From Gordonia sediminis (GTDB lineage: Bacteria; Actinomycetota; Actinomycetes; Mycobacteriales; Mycobacteriaceae): a stretch of DNA of 64,000 nucleotides. Under the pieces are notes generated by a model. That model had not been told where the DNA came from, ran no database searches, and saw only the letters and a list, made by a program, of their open reading frames with translations. Below are positions 39,144 to 47,902 of the stretch, one piece after another (the first letter of the stretch is position 1; each line of letters begins with the position of its first letter). The position numbers were made by a program, and so were the translations under genes. Location of the stretch: the NCBI GenBank assembly GCA_004193205.1, contig RZUM01000003.1, positions 186,001-250,000 on the forward strand. The letters are read 5' to 3'.

Positions 39144-39947
39144 ATGCACAAACACCGCATCGGCACCGACGTCACCGTCCTGGCCGACCAGACCGAAGTC
39201 CCCGGTATCGGCCATCTTCCGATCAACGCGTTCGTGTTACATGCCGACCAACCGGTCGTCGTAGACACCGGATTGAGCCTGCCGGATCGCGACTTCGTGT
39301 CGACCCTGTCGTCGGTGATGGACCCCGCCGACGTGCGGTGGATCTGGCTCACCCATCCTGATCGCGATCACACCGGTGGGCTGTACGATCTGCTCGACGC
39401 GGCACCGCAGGCTCGCGTCATCACCACGTTCCTCAGCCTGGGCATCCTGGCCACCGAACGGCCGTTGCCCATGGACCGGGTCTACCTGCTCAACCCGGGT
39501 CAGAAGATCGACGTCGGCGACCGCACCTTGGCCGCATTCCGGCCGCCACTGTTCGACAACCCGGCCACCACCGGATTCCTCGACACCAGTACCGGCATCT
39601 CGTTCTCGTCCGACTGCTTCGGCGCCGTGATGGCGACTCCCGAACAGGCCGCGGCCCCCGACGTCGCCGACCTCCCGCAGGCGGAACTCGCAGAGCGTCA
39701 AGTGCTGTGGGCAGGGATCGACAGCCCCTGGATCCACCACGTCGCCCCGGATCGGTTCGCCGAGATGCTGGCCGGCGTGCGGCGTGCGGACCCGTCGTGG
39801 ATTCTCAGCAGCCATCTCCCGCCGGCGCAGTCGATCGCGACCCTGCTCGACAATCTGCTGCCCACACCGCAGTCCAGTCCCTTCGTCGGACCCGATCAGG
39901 CGGCGCTCATGGCGATGCTGGCGCAGTTCGAGCCGGTTTCGGCCTGA
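39144..39947 (+). CDS. metallo-beta-lactamase-fold hydrolase
   Basis: The 267-residue protein has the MBL fold: VVVDTGLSLPDRDF, then the metal motif as THPDRDHTGG (His71, Asp73, Asp75, His76). The usual HxHxDH has Asp in place of the second His, which alters the first metal site. Later landmarks are TGISFSSDCFG and the C-terminal LSSHLPPA with a probable metal-binding His. Relatives include lactonases, glyoxalase-II-like thioesterases and flavodiiron domains. AAGGAA precedes the ATG. Third gene of the TetR operon. Function open. Confidence 0.75.
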   Translation: MHKHRIGTDVTVLADQTEVPGIGHLPINAFVLHADQPVVVDTGLSLPDRDFVSTLSSVMDPADVRWIWLTHPDRDHTGGLYDLLDAAPQARVITTFLSLGILATERPLPMDRVYLLNPGQKIDVGDRTLAAFRPPLFDNPATTGFLDTSTGISFSSDCFGAVMATPEQAAAPDVADLPQAELAERQVLWAGIDSPWIHHVAPDRFAEMLAGVRRADPSWILSSHLPPAQSIATLLDNLLPTPQSSPFVGPDQAALMAMLAQFEPVSA

Positions 39948-40019
39948 GTCAACGCATCACGATCGCCGGGCGGGCCGGCGAGCGTAGGGTTGATGCCGAA
40001 CCCATCCAAGGGAGGCGTC

Positions 40020-40439
40020 GTGGCGAACCTGGTCGTGCACTTCGAGATTCACGCAACCGAGCCCCAGCAGCTCATCGACTTCTATTCCGAACTGTTGGGC
40101 TGGTCGTTCCAACAGTTCGGTGAGATGCCCTACTGGGCGATCATGACCGGCGACGGTGCGATATCACAGGGTGCTGCCGGACTCGGGATCAACGGCGGAC
40201 TCACCCAGCGTCAAGGCCCGCGCCCGGAGGTCGGGGCACCGGTCAGCGGCTGCAACATCGTGGTCGGCGTCGACGACGTGGACGGCACATTCGCGCGCGG
40301 TCTCGAGCTCGGCGGTACCGAGGCGCTGGCACCGTCGGATATGCCGGGGGTCGGCCGACTTGCCTATCTGCTGGACCCGGACGGCAATGTGTTCGGATTC
40401 ATCTCGCCCGTGTTGTCGGACGGCACACGGGCCATGTGA
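40020..40439 (+). CDS. VOC family protein
   Basis: The 139-residue protein shows two beta-alpha-beta modules of the vicinal-oxygen-chelate fold: VVHFEIHATEPQQLIDFYSELLGW and CNIVVGVDDVDGTFARGLELGG, ending LLDPDGNVFGFI, as in CFP30B-like or glyoxalase-like actinobacterial proteins. No substrate can be assigned. I chose GTG 40020 because AAGGGAGG sits just upstream; an ATG at 39993 would add nine residues without a better site. Confidence 0.7.
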   Translation: MANLVVHFEIHATEPQQLIDFYSELLGWSFQQFGEMPYWAIMTGDGAISQGAAGLGINGGLTQRQGPRPEVGAPVSGCNIVVGVDDVDGTFARGLELGGTEALAPSDMPGVGRLAYLLDPDGNVFGFISPVLSDGTRAM

Positions 40440-40541
40440 AGACGGCGCGCGATCGGCCCTTGCCGACCGACGGGAAAGAGAGGATCGTCAGATCCGACCG
40501 GCGGCGCTGCCGGGGCGCTGCCCCGACCGGAGGACAGACCC

Positions 40542-41162
40542 GTGTTCGCACGCTCCACCACCGTGATCGCACATCCGGACCGCATCGATGCCGGGATCCG
40601 GCACGTGCAGAGCGAGGTCATGCCGCTGCTGGCCGACCTCCCCGGATGCCTCGGCACGTCGATGATCGTCGACCGGAACTCACGTCGATGCATCATCACC
40701 AGCTCGTGGCAGACACTCGACGAGATGACCGCCACCGACGAACTCTTACATGCGGTGCGTACCCGCGCGGCCGACGTGCTCGGCGGTAGGCCCCAGGTCG
40801 ACGAGTGGGAGATCGCGGCCCTGCATCGCAACCACCGAGCGCACGATGGCGCCTGCCTGCGGGCGACGTGGTTCCGGGTCGATACCGACGCGCTCGACCG
40901 CGCCGTCGACATCTACAAACTCGCATCCCTGCCCGCGCTCGAGGACTTGGAAGGATTCTGCAGCGCCAGCCTGATGATCGACCGGGAGTCGGGCATCGCC
41001 GTGTCCTCGGTGACCTACGACAGCGTCGACGCGATGATCCGTACGCGGGGCGAGGCGGGGACCATCCGCGAGGCCGGCACCGCCGAAGCCGGCGCCGAGG
41101 TGCTCGAGGTGTGTGAGTTCGAACTGGTGCTCGCGCATCTGCACGTGCCCGAACTCGTCTGA
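40542..41162 (+). CDS. tandem dimeric alpha/beta-barrel (ABM-like) protein
   Basis: The 206-residue product looks like two fused antibiotic-biosynthesis-monooxygenase-like (ferredoxin-fold) domains. The first begins ARSTTVIAHPDRIDAGIRHV with GCLGTSMIVDR and IITSSWQT; the second, from about 105, begins LRATWFRVDTDALDRAVDIY with GFCSASLMIDRESG and AVSSVTYDS. The two halves are visibly related, consistent with an internal duplication. Single-domain relatives are cofactor-free monooxygenases or haem-degrading enzymes; no His-Trp haem site is obvious. GGAGGA precedes the GTG start. Confidence 0.6.
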   Translation: MFARSTTVIAHPDRIDAGIRHVQSEVMPLLADLPGCLGTSMIVDRNSRRCIITSSWQTLDEMTATDELLHAVRTRAADVLGGRPQVDEWEIAALHRNHRAHDGACLRATWFRVDTDALDRAVDIYKLASLPALEDLEGFCSASLMIDRESGIAVSSVTYDSVDAMIRTRGEAGTIREAGTAEAGAEVLEVCEFELVLAHLHVPELV

Positions 41163-41295
41163 CACGTAGGGAGAATTCGCTGCGACCACCCGGCTGGCCT
41201 GCAGCAATGGTGAAACCGCTGAAGGCGACTCCGATTTCAACTATGAATTTCTCAGGACCCCACAAACCCTGAGGATTATCGGAGGAACCTGCCCA

Positions 41296-42084
41296 GTGAA
41301 CAGTCATCCGGCGGGGCTCTTCGACGTCCGCGGCAAGAACGTTGTCGTCACCGGCGGCACCCGCGGCATCGGAATGATGATCGCGAGCGGCTTCGCGCAG
41401 GCGGGTGCGCGCGTGATCATCTCCTCCCGCAAACCGCAGGCATGCGCGTCGGCCGAGGCGGAGCTGTCGGAACTCGGCGACGTCGCGGCGCTCGCCGCCG
41501 ATCTGTCGCAGGCCGAGGGTGTGGAGGCGCTGGCCCGGTTCGTGGCCGATCGCTTCGACCGCGTCGACGTCCTGGTCAACAACGCGGGCGCCACCTGGGG
41601 CGCGCCCCTCGACGAGTTCCCCCGCTCCGGCTTCGACAAGATCCTCAACCTCAACGTCACGTCGATATTCGAGGTCACCCAGGCGCTGTTGCCGCAGCTG
41701 CGCGCCGCCGCTGCCGCGGACGACCCGGCGCGTGTGATCAACATCGGGTCCATTGACGGCCTGGTCGTCTCCGGCACCGACAACTTCTCCTACGGCGCCT
41801 CGAAGGCCGCAGTCCACATGCTCACCCGCAAGCTGGCCGCGACCCTGGCATCCGAGCACATCACGGTCAACGCGATCGCGCCCGGGCCGTTCCCGTCGAA
41901 GATGATGGCCTTTCTGCTCGATGACCCCGAAGCGCGCGGTCAGGTCGAGAACTCTGTTCCGCTCGGCCGGGTCGGCAGTCCGGAGGATGTCGCCGGTACC
42001 GCGATCTTCCTGTCCTCGCGGGCCGGCGCCTACCTGACCGGAACCGTGATCCCGGTGGACGGAGGGATCAGCGGCACCCGGTGA
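41296..42084 (+). CDS. short-chain dehydrogenase/reductase (SDR)
   Basis: A classical 262-residue SDR: the NAD(P)-binding TGGTRGIG at 19-26, NNAGA at 95-99, catalytic Asn120, Ser152, Tyr166 and Lys170 (YGASK), and the C-terminal PVDGGISG. Arg45 after the second strand (SSRK) suggests preference for NADPH. The substrate cannot be assigned. Start is GTG 41296 with GGAGG upstream; the 133-bp gap before it is locally AT-rich and probably holds its promoter. Confidence 0.88.
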   Translation: MNSHPAGLFDVRGKNVVVTGGTRGIGMMIASGFAQAGARVIISSRKPQACASAEAELSELGDVAALAADLSQAEGVEALARFVADRFDRVDVLVNNAGATWGAPLDEFPRSGFDKILNLNVTSIFEVTQALLPQLRAAAAADDPARVINIGSIDGLVVSGTDNFSYGASKAAVHMLTRKLAATLASEHITVNAIAPGPFPSKMMAFLLDDPEARGQVENSVPLGRVGSPEDVAGTAIFLSSRAGAYLTGTVIPVDGGISGTR

Positions 42085-42124
42085 CGGCTCCCCGCGGGTC
42101 ACCCGGGGGATGGTTGGCGGTTGG

Positions 42125-42985
42125 TCAGCCGAGAGTAGCGGCGAGTCGTCGCCACTGCTCGCGCGGGAATCCGCGATGATCCGCCTGCAGCACCTGGACA
42201 CAGACGTGATCGGCGCCGGCGGCGCGATGTTCGTCGATGCGGGCCAGCACGGCCGCTTCGTCACCCCACGCGATGAGAGCATCGAAGAGCTTGTCGCTGA
42301 CCGACGTCAGATCGTCTCCGGAGAAGCCGAGACGGCGAAGGTTGTTCGCATAGTTTGGCATCGCCAGATAACCGCGTAGCCATTTGCCCGCGATCGACCG
42401 GGCCTCGTCGCGGTCCGTGGTGAGAATTGCGGTCTGTTCCGGGGCGACCAGTGGGCCCTCGCCGAGGGCGGCACGTGCCGCCGCGGTGTGCTCGGGGGTC
42501 ACGAGGTAGGGATGGGTGCCGGCGGTGCGGTCGGCGGCGAGCTCGAGCATCTTCGGGCCCAGCGCCGCCAGCATCCGGCCGTCGGTGGGAACCGGGTGCT
42601 CGGCGTCGTCGAGGCCGTCGAGGAATGCCTTCATCGTGGCCAGCGGCTTCTGGTAGCGCCCCGCTTCCTGCGCGTCGATCAGCGGTGCATGGCTGATGCC
42701 GAGGCCCAGCAGGAAGCGGGGCCCGTGCTCGGCCGTCAGTCGGGCGTGGGCCGCCGCGACGTCCTTCGGCTCGTGCATCCAGATGTTGAGGATTCCGGTG
42801 GCGACCACGGTTGTCGTGGTGGCGCCGAGCAGATTCGCCACCGAGTCCAGCACCGGACCGCCGACATCGGGAATCCACAGGGCCGAGAAGCCGAGCTCCT
42901 CCAGCTCCGACGCGGCCTCGGCGGCCTCGCCCGGATCGCCGTAGCGCAGTGGCGCACTCCAAATACCTACCCCGCTGATATCCAC
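42125..42985 (-). CDS. F420-dependent LLM-class oxidoreductase
   Basis: The 286-residue protein resembles the mycobacterial TIGR03620-type luciferase-like monooxygenases: GIWSAPLRYGDPGEAAEAASELEELGFSALWIPD, TGILNIWMHEP, HGPRFLLGLGISHAP and AGTHPYLVTPEHT. These TIM-barrel enzymes usually bind coenzyme F420. Start is the GTG at 42985 (VDISGVGIW); upstream codons in frame look non-coding. It converges on the SDR gene with 40 bp between. Substrate unknown. Confidence 0.8.
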   Translation of the reverse strand: MDISGVGIWSAPLRYGDPGEAAEAASELEELGFSALWIPDVGGPVLDSVANLLGATTTTVVATGILNIWMHEPKDVAAAHARLTAEHGPRFLLGLGISHAPLIDAQEAGRYQKPLATMKAFLDGLDDAEHPVPTDGRMLAALGPKMLELAADRTAGTHPYLVTPEHTAAARAALGEGPLVAPEQTAILTTDRDEARSIAGKWLRGYLAMPNYANNLRRLGFSGDDLTSVSDKLFDALIAWGDEAAVLARIDEHRAAGADHVCVQVLQADHRGFPREQWRRLAATLG

Positions 42986-43056
42986 AGGATCCGACCCTAC
43001 CGGTCGAGCGACGATCCCCTCGACCTGACGCGTGACGCGAGCAGCGAGTCGCGGAG

Positions 43057-43083
43057 TGTCGAGAATCTGGCGTCGGCTCCGTC
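43057..43083 (+). promoter_or_regulatory. ECF42-type promoter (TGTCGA-N17-CGTC)
   Basis: TGTCGA at 43057-43062 and CGTC at 43080-43083 are 17 bp apart. They match, as I recall it, the promoter reported for group ECF42 sigma factors (TGTCGA at -35, CGA/TC-like -10). The downstream DGPF gene and its ECF42 sigma gene start 51 bp later, so the sigma factor would drive its own operon. Confidence 0.6.
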
Positions 43084-43133
43084 CCAGGAGTACGAGTGGC
43101 TGTGAGGGCCGCGCGCAACCGAGGAGGACGACC

Positions 43134-43541
43134 ATGAAGTACCTGTTGCTGAAGCATTATCGGGGCGGACCGACACCCGTCGACGGCTGGACGATGATGG
43201 ACCAGTGGAGCCCCGACGAGGTCGACGCGCACATTCAATACATGAGCGACTTCGCGAAACGCCTGGAATCGACCGGGGAGTTCGTCGACGCACAGGCCCT
43301 CGCGCCCGAGGGCACCTATGTCCGCTACGACGGCGAGGGACGACCACCTGTGACCGACGGGCCGTTCGCCGAGACCAAGGATCTCATCGCGGGCTGGATG
43401 GTCATCGACGTCGACTCCTGGGACCGCGCGGTCGAACTCGCAGGGGAGTTGTCGGCGGCCCCGGGGGCCGGCGGAAAGCCGATCCACGAGTGGCTCGAGG
43501 TCCGGCCGTTCCTCACCCAACCACCCACGGTCACCGAGTGA
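43134..43541 (+). CDS. DGPF/YCII-related protein linked to ECF42
   Basis: The 135-residue protein contains the diagnostic DGPF motif in TDGPFAETKDLIAGWMVIDVDSWDRAVE, on a YCII/dimeric alpha-beta-barrel fold starting MKYLLLKHY. DGPF proteins are the constant genomic partners of ECF42 sigma factors; their biochemical role is unknown. GAGGAGG precedes the ATG. Its stop overlaps the GTG of the sigma-factor gene by 4 bp. Confidence 0.88.
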   Translation: MKYLLLKHYRGGPTPVDGWTMMDQWSPDEVDAHIQYMSDFAKRLESTGEFVDAQALAPEGTYVRYDGEGRPPVTDGPFAETKDLIAGWMVIDVDSWDRAVELAGELSAAPGAGGKPIHEWLEVRPFLTQPPTVTE

Positions 43542-44683
43542 ACGAGTCACTGCTGCGGGAACTCGTGCCCGCGGTGATCGGTGTCCTCGTCCGGCGCGGA
43601 GCGGATTTCGCCTCGGCCGAGGACGCCGTCCAGGAGGCTCTGATCCGGGCGCTGGACACCTGGCCCGACGACCCGCCACGTGACGCGAAGGCCTGGCTTG
43701 TCGCGGTCGCGTGGCGGAAGTTCCTCGACGACAACAGGTCCCAGAGCGCACGACGCGGACGCGAAGTCGCCGTCGACGCCGAACCGGCTTCGGGCCCCGT
43801 GCCGATGGCCGACGATTCCCTGCAGCTCTACTTCCTCTGCGCGCACCCCACGCTGTCGCCGAGTGCTGCGGTAGCGCTCACGCTGCGCGCCGTGGGAGGC
43901 CTCACCACGCGGCAGATCGCCGCTGCCTATCTGGTCCCGGAGGCGACGATGGCGCAGCGGATCAGCCGGGCCAAACGTCGCATCGCGGGCCGCCCCCTCG
44001 ACCGACCCGGCGATCTGGGCACAGTGCTCCGCGTGCTCTACCTCGTGTTCAACGAGGGATACGGCGGCGACGTCGATCTGGCCGCCGAGGCGATACGGCT
44101 GACCCGCCAGGTCGTCGACCTGACCGACGATCCCGAGGCCGCTGGATTGCTCGCACTCATGCTGCTCCACCACGCGCGGCGAGCCTCGCGCACCGGTCCG
44201 GGAGGTCAGTTGATCCCGCTCGGCCGGCAGGACCGATCATTGTGGGAGACAACGATGATCGCCGACGGTGTGGCGATCCTGCAGTGTGCACTGGCCCGTG
44301 ACCGGCTGGGTGAATATCAGGCGCAGGCGGCGATCGCTGCCCTGCACGCCGATGCCTCGTGCGCCGACGAGACGGACTGGGTCCAGATCGTGGAATGGTA
44401 CGACGAACTGCTGCGTCTGACCGACAGTCCGGTGGTCCGACTCAACCGCGCGGTGGCCGTGGGTGAGGCCGACGGACCGCATGCCGGCCTGGCCGCGCTG
44501 GCCGGTCTGGACCGTGATCTGCCGCGATACTCGGCGGTGTCCGCGTACCTGCACGAACGTGCCGGCGACCTCGACCTCGCGGCGCAACTGTACGCCGAGG
44601 CCGCCCACGCCGCGGCGAGTGTCGCCGAGCGTGATCACCTCACCCGTGAGGCGGCACGTCTGAGGCAACGGCCGGCGCGGTGA
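43538..44683 (+). CDS. ECF sigma factor, group ECF42, with C-terminal TPR-like extension
   Basis: The 381-residue protein has sigma-2 (ASAEDAVQEALIRALDTWP, WLVAVAWRKFLDDNR) and sigma-4 (LRAVGGLTTRQIAAAYLVPEATMAQRISRAKRRI) regions within about 165 residues. A 200-residue helical extension follows, containing YLVFNEGYGG, LIPLGRQDRSLWE and repeats such as RLNRAVAVGEADGPHAGLAAL that resemble TPRs. This layout and the adjacent DGPF gene define ECF42, which has no anti-sigma factor; the extension is needed for activity in studied members. It is translationally coupled to the DGPF gene and has a matching promoter upstream. Confidence 0.9.
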   Translation: MNESLLRELVPAVIGVLVRRGADFASAEDAVQEALIRALDTWPDDPPRDAKAWLVAVAWRKFLDDNRSQSARRGREVAVDAEPASGPVPMADDSLQLYFLCAHPTLSPSAAVALTLRAVGGLTTRQIAAAYLVPEATMAQRISRAKRRIAGRPLDRPGDLGTVLRVLYLVFNEGYGGDVDLAAEAIRLTRQVVDLTDDPEAAGLLALMLLHHARRASRTGPGGQLIPLGRQDRSLWETTMIADGVAILQCALARDRLGEYQAQAAIAALHADASCADETDWVQIVEWYDELLRLTDSPVVRLNRAVAVGEADGPHAGLAALAGLDRDLPRYSAVSAYLHERAGDLDLAAQLYAEAAHAAASVAERDHLTREAARLRQRPAR

Positions 44684-44778
44684 ATCGACCCCACCGCCAG
44701 TCCTGCCAGATGGCGCAGTGACGACCCTGCGTGAGATTGCTGACCAGGAGCACACCTCAACCCCTATGGTGTGAGCGA

Positions 44779-44798
44779 GAGCACATGAATCAGTGCTC
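44779..44798. promoter_or_regulatory. inverted repeat GAGCAC-N8-GTGCTC upstream of acyl-CoA synthetase
   Basis: Perfect 6-bp arms 8 bp apart lie 37 bp upstream of the synthetase ATG; a further GAGCAC occurs at about 44748. Placement over the leader or promoter suits a dimeric repressor of fatty-acid genes, but no regulator is adjacent. Confidence 0.35.
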
Positions 44799-44835
44799 AC
44801 GTTCGGCCGCGTCCACGACAGGGGAGATCGAGCAA

Positions 44836-46440
44836 ATGACCGCCACCACCGAATCGACCATTGATCTGACCACCGAGCCGATGCGCTCACGACGTAACCA
44901 CTGGAACAACCAGGTGCGCCGGCACGCGTTCATGATTCCCGACCAGACCGCCATCAAATACCTCGACAAGGCCACCACCTGGCGGGAGCTCGACGAGCGC
45001 ACCCGTGCGTTCGCCGCGGCGTTGTATCGCCGGGGTGTGCGGTTCGGGGACCGGGTCCTGATGGCGCTGCTCAATCGCACCGAATACGTCGAGGCGGTGC
45101 TGGGTGCCAATCTGATCGGCGCCATCCCGGTGCCGGTGAACATCCGGATGAGTCCTGCGGAGGTCGGCTACCTGGTCACCGACAGCGGGGCCCGGGTGAT
45201 CGTCACCGAGAAACTGCTTGCGCCGCTGGCCGATGCCGTGAACGCGTCGACCGGCGGAATCGACACGACCATCGTCGTCGACGGCTCCGAGAACCCTGCG
45301 CACCTCGACTACGAAACCCTGCTCGCCGAGGATCCGTCGGATCTGCCCGAGATCGACGTCCCCGAGGAGACCGTGGCGCTCATCATGTACACCTCGGGTA
45401 CCACCGGAAAGCCCAAGGGCGCCATGCTGACCCACACCAATATGCAGGCGCAGGCGGTCACCGCGATGAACTCCGCGAGCGGTGAGTCCGATGACGTCGC
45501 CTCGATCGTCCCGCCCATCTTCCACATCGCCGGCATCGGGGGTTTCGCACCGGTGTTCTACCGTGGCATCCCGGGTGTGATCCATGCACTCGGAGCCTTC
45601 GACGCCGACGTCATGCTCGACACCCTGGAGCGCGAGGGCACGACCTCGGTGTTCATGGTTCCCGCCCAATGGCAGGCTGTTTGTGCCGCGCAGAAGGCCA
45701 GGCCTCGCAACCTCAGGCTCCGGAACATCAGCTGGGGCGCCGCACCGGCATCGGACTCCGTGCTCAATGCGATGAATGAGACCTTTCCGGCCGCGAGCAA
45801 CATGACCGCGTTCGGGCAGACCGAGATGTCGCCCGTGACGTGCATGCTGGAGGGCAAGGACGCGCTGCGCAAGATCGGTTCGGTCGGCAAGGTGGTGCCG
45901 TGTGTGACGGCACGCATCGTCGACCCGATGATGAACGACGTCAAGCCCGGCGAGGTGGGCGAGATCGTCTACCGAGGCCCGAACATGATGAAGGGCTACT
46001 GGCAGAACCCGCAGGCCACCGCGGATGCTTTCCGCGGAGGCTGGTTCCATTCCGGTGACCTCGTCCGCGAGGACGAGGAGGGTTTTCTCTACGTCGTCGA
46101 CCGGGCCAAGGACATGATCATCTCCGGCGGTGAGAATATTTACTGCGCGGAGGTGGAGAACGTCCTCTTCGGCCACGAGAAGATCGCCGAGGCCGCGATC
46201 ATCGGTCGCGCCCACGAGAAGTGGGGCGAGGTGCCGGTGGCCGTCGTCGTCCTCGCCGAGGGCGTCGATGATCTGACCCTCGCAGAGCTCGAGCCCTACC
46301 TCAACGAGAACCTCGCGCGGTTCAAGCAGCCCAAGGACATGGTCATCATCGACGAACTACCTCGCAACGCCGGTGGCAAGGTCGTCAAACCCACGCTGCG
46401 AAAGGCCTACGGCAGCAAGGATGCCGGTCTCGCCGACTGA
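44836..46440 (+). CDS. long-chain fatty-acid/acyl-CoA synthetase (FadD-like)
   Basis: A 534-residue adenylate-forming ligase with the complete motif set: IMYTSGTTGKPKGAMLTH for ATP binding, AFGQTEMS, GGWFHSGDLVREDEEGFLYVVDRAKDMIISGGENIYCAEVE covering A7-A8, and the catalytic lysine in PRNAGGKVVKPTL. It activates fatty or aromatic acids as CoA thioesters in the cytosol. The ATG at 44836 has GGGGAG upstream; an earlier in-frame ATG at 44785 has no ribosome-binding site. A dyad upstream may be its operator. Confidence 0.88.
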   Translation: MTATTESTIDLTTEPMRSRRNHWNNQVRRHAFMIPDQTAIKYLDKATTWRELDERTRAFAAALYRRGVRFGDRVLMALLNRTEYVEAVLGANLIGAIPVPVNIRMSPAEVGYLVTDSGARVIVTEKLLAPLADAVNASTGGIDTTIVVDGSENPAHLDYETLLAEDPSDLPEIDVPEETVALIMYTSGTTGKPKGAMLTHTNMQAQAVTAMNSASGESDDVASIVPPIFHIAGIGGFAPVFYRGIPGVIHALGAFDADVMLDTLEREGTTSVFMVPAQWQAVCAAQKARPRNLRLRNISWGAAPASDSVLNAMNETFPAASNMTAFGQTEMSPVTCMLEGKDALRKIGSVGKVVPCVTARIVDPMMNDVKPGEVGEIVYRGPNMMKGYWQNPQATADAFRGGWFHSGDLVREDEEGFLYVVDRAKDMIISGGENIYCAEVENVLFGHEKIAEAAIIGRAHEKWGEVPVAVVVLAEGVDDLTLAELEPYLNENLARFKQPKDMVIIDELPRNAGGKVVKPTLRKAYGSKDAGLAD

Positions 46441-46589
46441 CCGGGCAACTCGCGACGGCCCCGACAGCGGTTGGGCCAACGCCGCAGCGCCGTACGTGGC
46501 GGCGATGAGACGCCAGGGGTCGGCGTAGGGTCCGCGGTCGAACGCACCGGTGACCACGATCGTCGGTGTCGACACCGCCTATCGCGCCG

Positions 46590-46985
46590 TCACGAAGGGA
46601 GGTCGCCGGTGACGAACTGCGCCACCCCATGGCCAAAGGACCAATCCGGTGCATCGTTCTCGACGACGCTCACCACGAGGTCACTCGCCGCGATCCCGCA
46701 GTCGCGGGCCAGATTCGTCGCGAGCAACTCGTAGAGTCGCTGCTTCATGGGCACCGAGCGTCGTTTGCTCACCACCCGGATGACCACCACGTCGTCGGTC
46801 CGGTCGATGCCGAGTCCGGTGTCCTGCACGACCAGGTGGCCGGTCCGGTGCACGTTCACGACCTGATATCGGTCACGTTCTGGAACCTCGAATGCCTCGA
46901 CGACGGCCGCGTGGACCGCGTCGAGCAGGGTGGTGACCTGCGCGTCGGCGCGATTGTCGAACAGGTCGATGTAGATCAGCGGCAT
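46590..46985 (-). CDS. tautomerase-family protein
   Basis: The 131-residue product starts MPLIYIDLFDN. After Met removal Pro1 would be the catalytic base, as in tautomerase/malonate-semialdehyde-decarboxylase-like proteins, and YQVVNVHRTGHLVV and SVVENDAPDWSFGHG fit the Tautomerase_2 pattern, a fused pair of beta-alpha-beta units. Substrate unknown. It lies 65 bp upstream of fadB2 and on the same strand as that gene, whose start is farther away; it is not part of a tight operon. Confidence 0.75.
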   Translation of the reverse strand: MPLIYIDLFDNRADAQVTTLLDAVHAAVVEAFEVPERDRYQVVNVHRTGHLVVQDTGLGIDRTDDVVVIRVVSKRRSVPMKQRLYELLATNLARDCGIAASDLVVSVVENDAPDWSFGHGVAQFVTGDLPS

Positions 46986-47050
46986 GACCTCTCCTCTCGA
47001 AGATCTCAGTCGAGACTGTCACGCCGGGCGACATGGGTGCGGGGATCCGG

Positions 47051-47902
47051 CTACTTCGAGTAGTCGTAGAACCCCTTGCCCGTCTTGCGGCCGAGATAGC
47101 CGGCATCGACCATGCGCTGCAGGAGAGGTGGCGGCGCGTGGTGGGGTTCGCGGAACTCCTGGTAGAGGGATTCGGCGACGTCGAGGACCACGTCGAGGCC
47201 GATGGTGTCCGACAGCGTCAGCGGCCCCATCGGGTGCGCGCACCCGTTGATCATGCCCGCGTCGATGTCCTCCTTGGTGGCGTATCCGCTCTCGTACATG
47301 CGGATCGCGCTGACCAGATAGGGGATGAGTAGCGCGTTGACCACGAACCCGCCGCGGTCACCGGCCTGGATGGTCTTCTTGCCGAGGTGGTCGCGGGCGT
47401 AGGCGGTGACGGTCTCGACCGCCTCGGGCGAGCTGGCCAGACTCGAGATGATCTCGACCAGCTTCATCACCGGGACCGGATTGAAGAAGTGCACACCGAC
47501 GACACGCGACGGATCGGCGACGTTTTTCGCGATCCGGATGATCGGGATCGACGACGTGTTCGTCGCGAGGATCGCATCGGGCCGGGTCACCTTGTCCAGC
47601 TCGGCGAAGAACTCGACCTTCAGGGACTCGATCTCGGGCAGCGCCTCGATGACCAGCTCGCGATCACCGAAGTCGGCGATCGAGGTCGTCGTCCGCAGCC
47701 GCGCCATCGCCGCGGTCAGCTCGTCGTCGGCCAGCCTCCCGGACTTCACCGCTCGTCCCAGCGACTTCTCGATGCGGGCCAGCGCGGCGTCGGCCGCCTC
47801 CTGGTCACGTTCGAGAATCAGGACGTCGTCACCGGCCCGGGCGGCCACCTCGGCGATCCCGGCACCCATCGTGCCGCCGCCCACTACTCCCAGATGTGTC
47901 AC
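47051..47902 (-). CDS. fadB2: 3-hydroxybutyryl-CoA dehydrogenase (FadB2-like)
   Basis: A 283-residue single-function 3-hydroxyacyl-CoA dehydrogenase: NAD-binding GVVGGGTMGAGIAEV at the N-terminus, ATNTSSIPI, the catalytic His in VGVHFFNPVPVMKLVEI, GDRGGFVVNALLIPYL, and the C-terminal helical domain ending TGKGFYDYS. It oxidises (S)-3-hydroxybutyryl-CoA to acetoacetyl-CoA with NAD+. Length and motifs match mycobacterial FadB2. Start is the GTG at 47902; it is divergent from the large carboxylase gene across a 326-bp gap. Confidence 0.9.
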   Translation of the reverse strand: MTHLGVVGGGTMGAGIAEVAARAGDDVLILERDQEAADAALARIEKSLGRAVKSGRLADDELTAAMARLRTTTSIADFGDRELVIEALPEIESLKVEFFAELDKVTRPDAILATNTSSIPIIRIAKNVADPSRVVGVHFFNPVPVMKLVEIISSLASSPEAVETVTAYARDHLGKKTIQAGDRGGFVVNALLIPYLVSAIRMYESGYATKEDIDAGMINGCAHPMGPLTLSDTIGLDVVLDVAESLYQEFREPHHAPPPLLQRMVDAGYLGRKTGKGFYDYSK

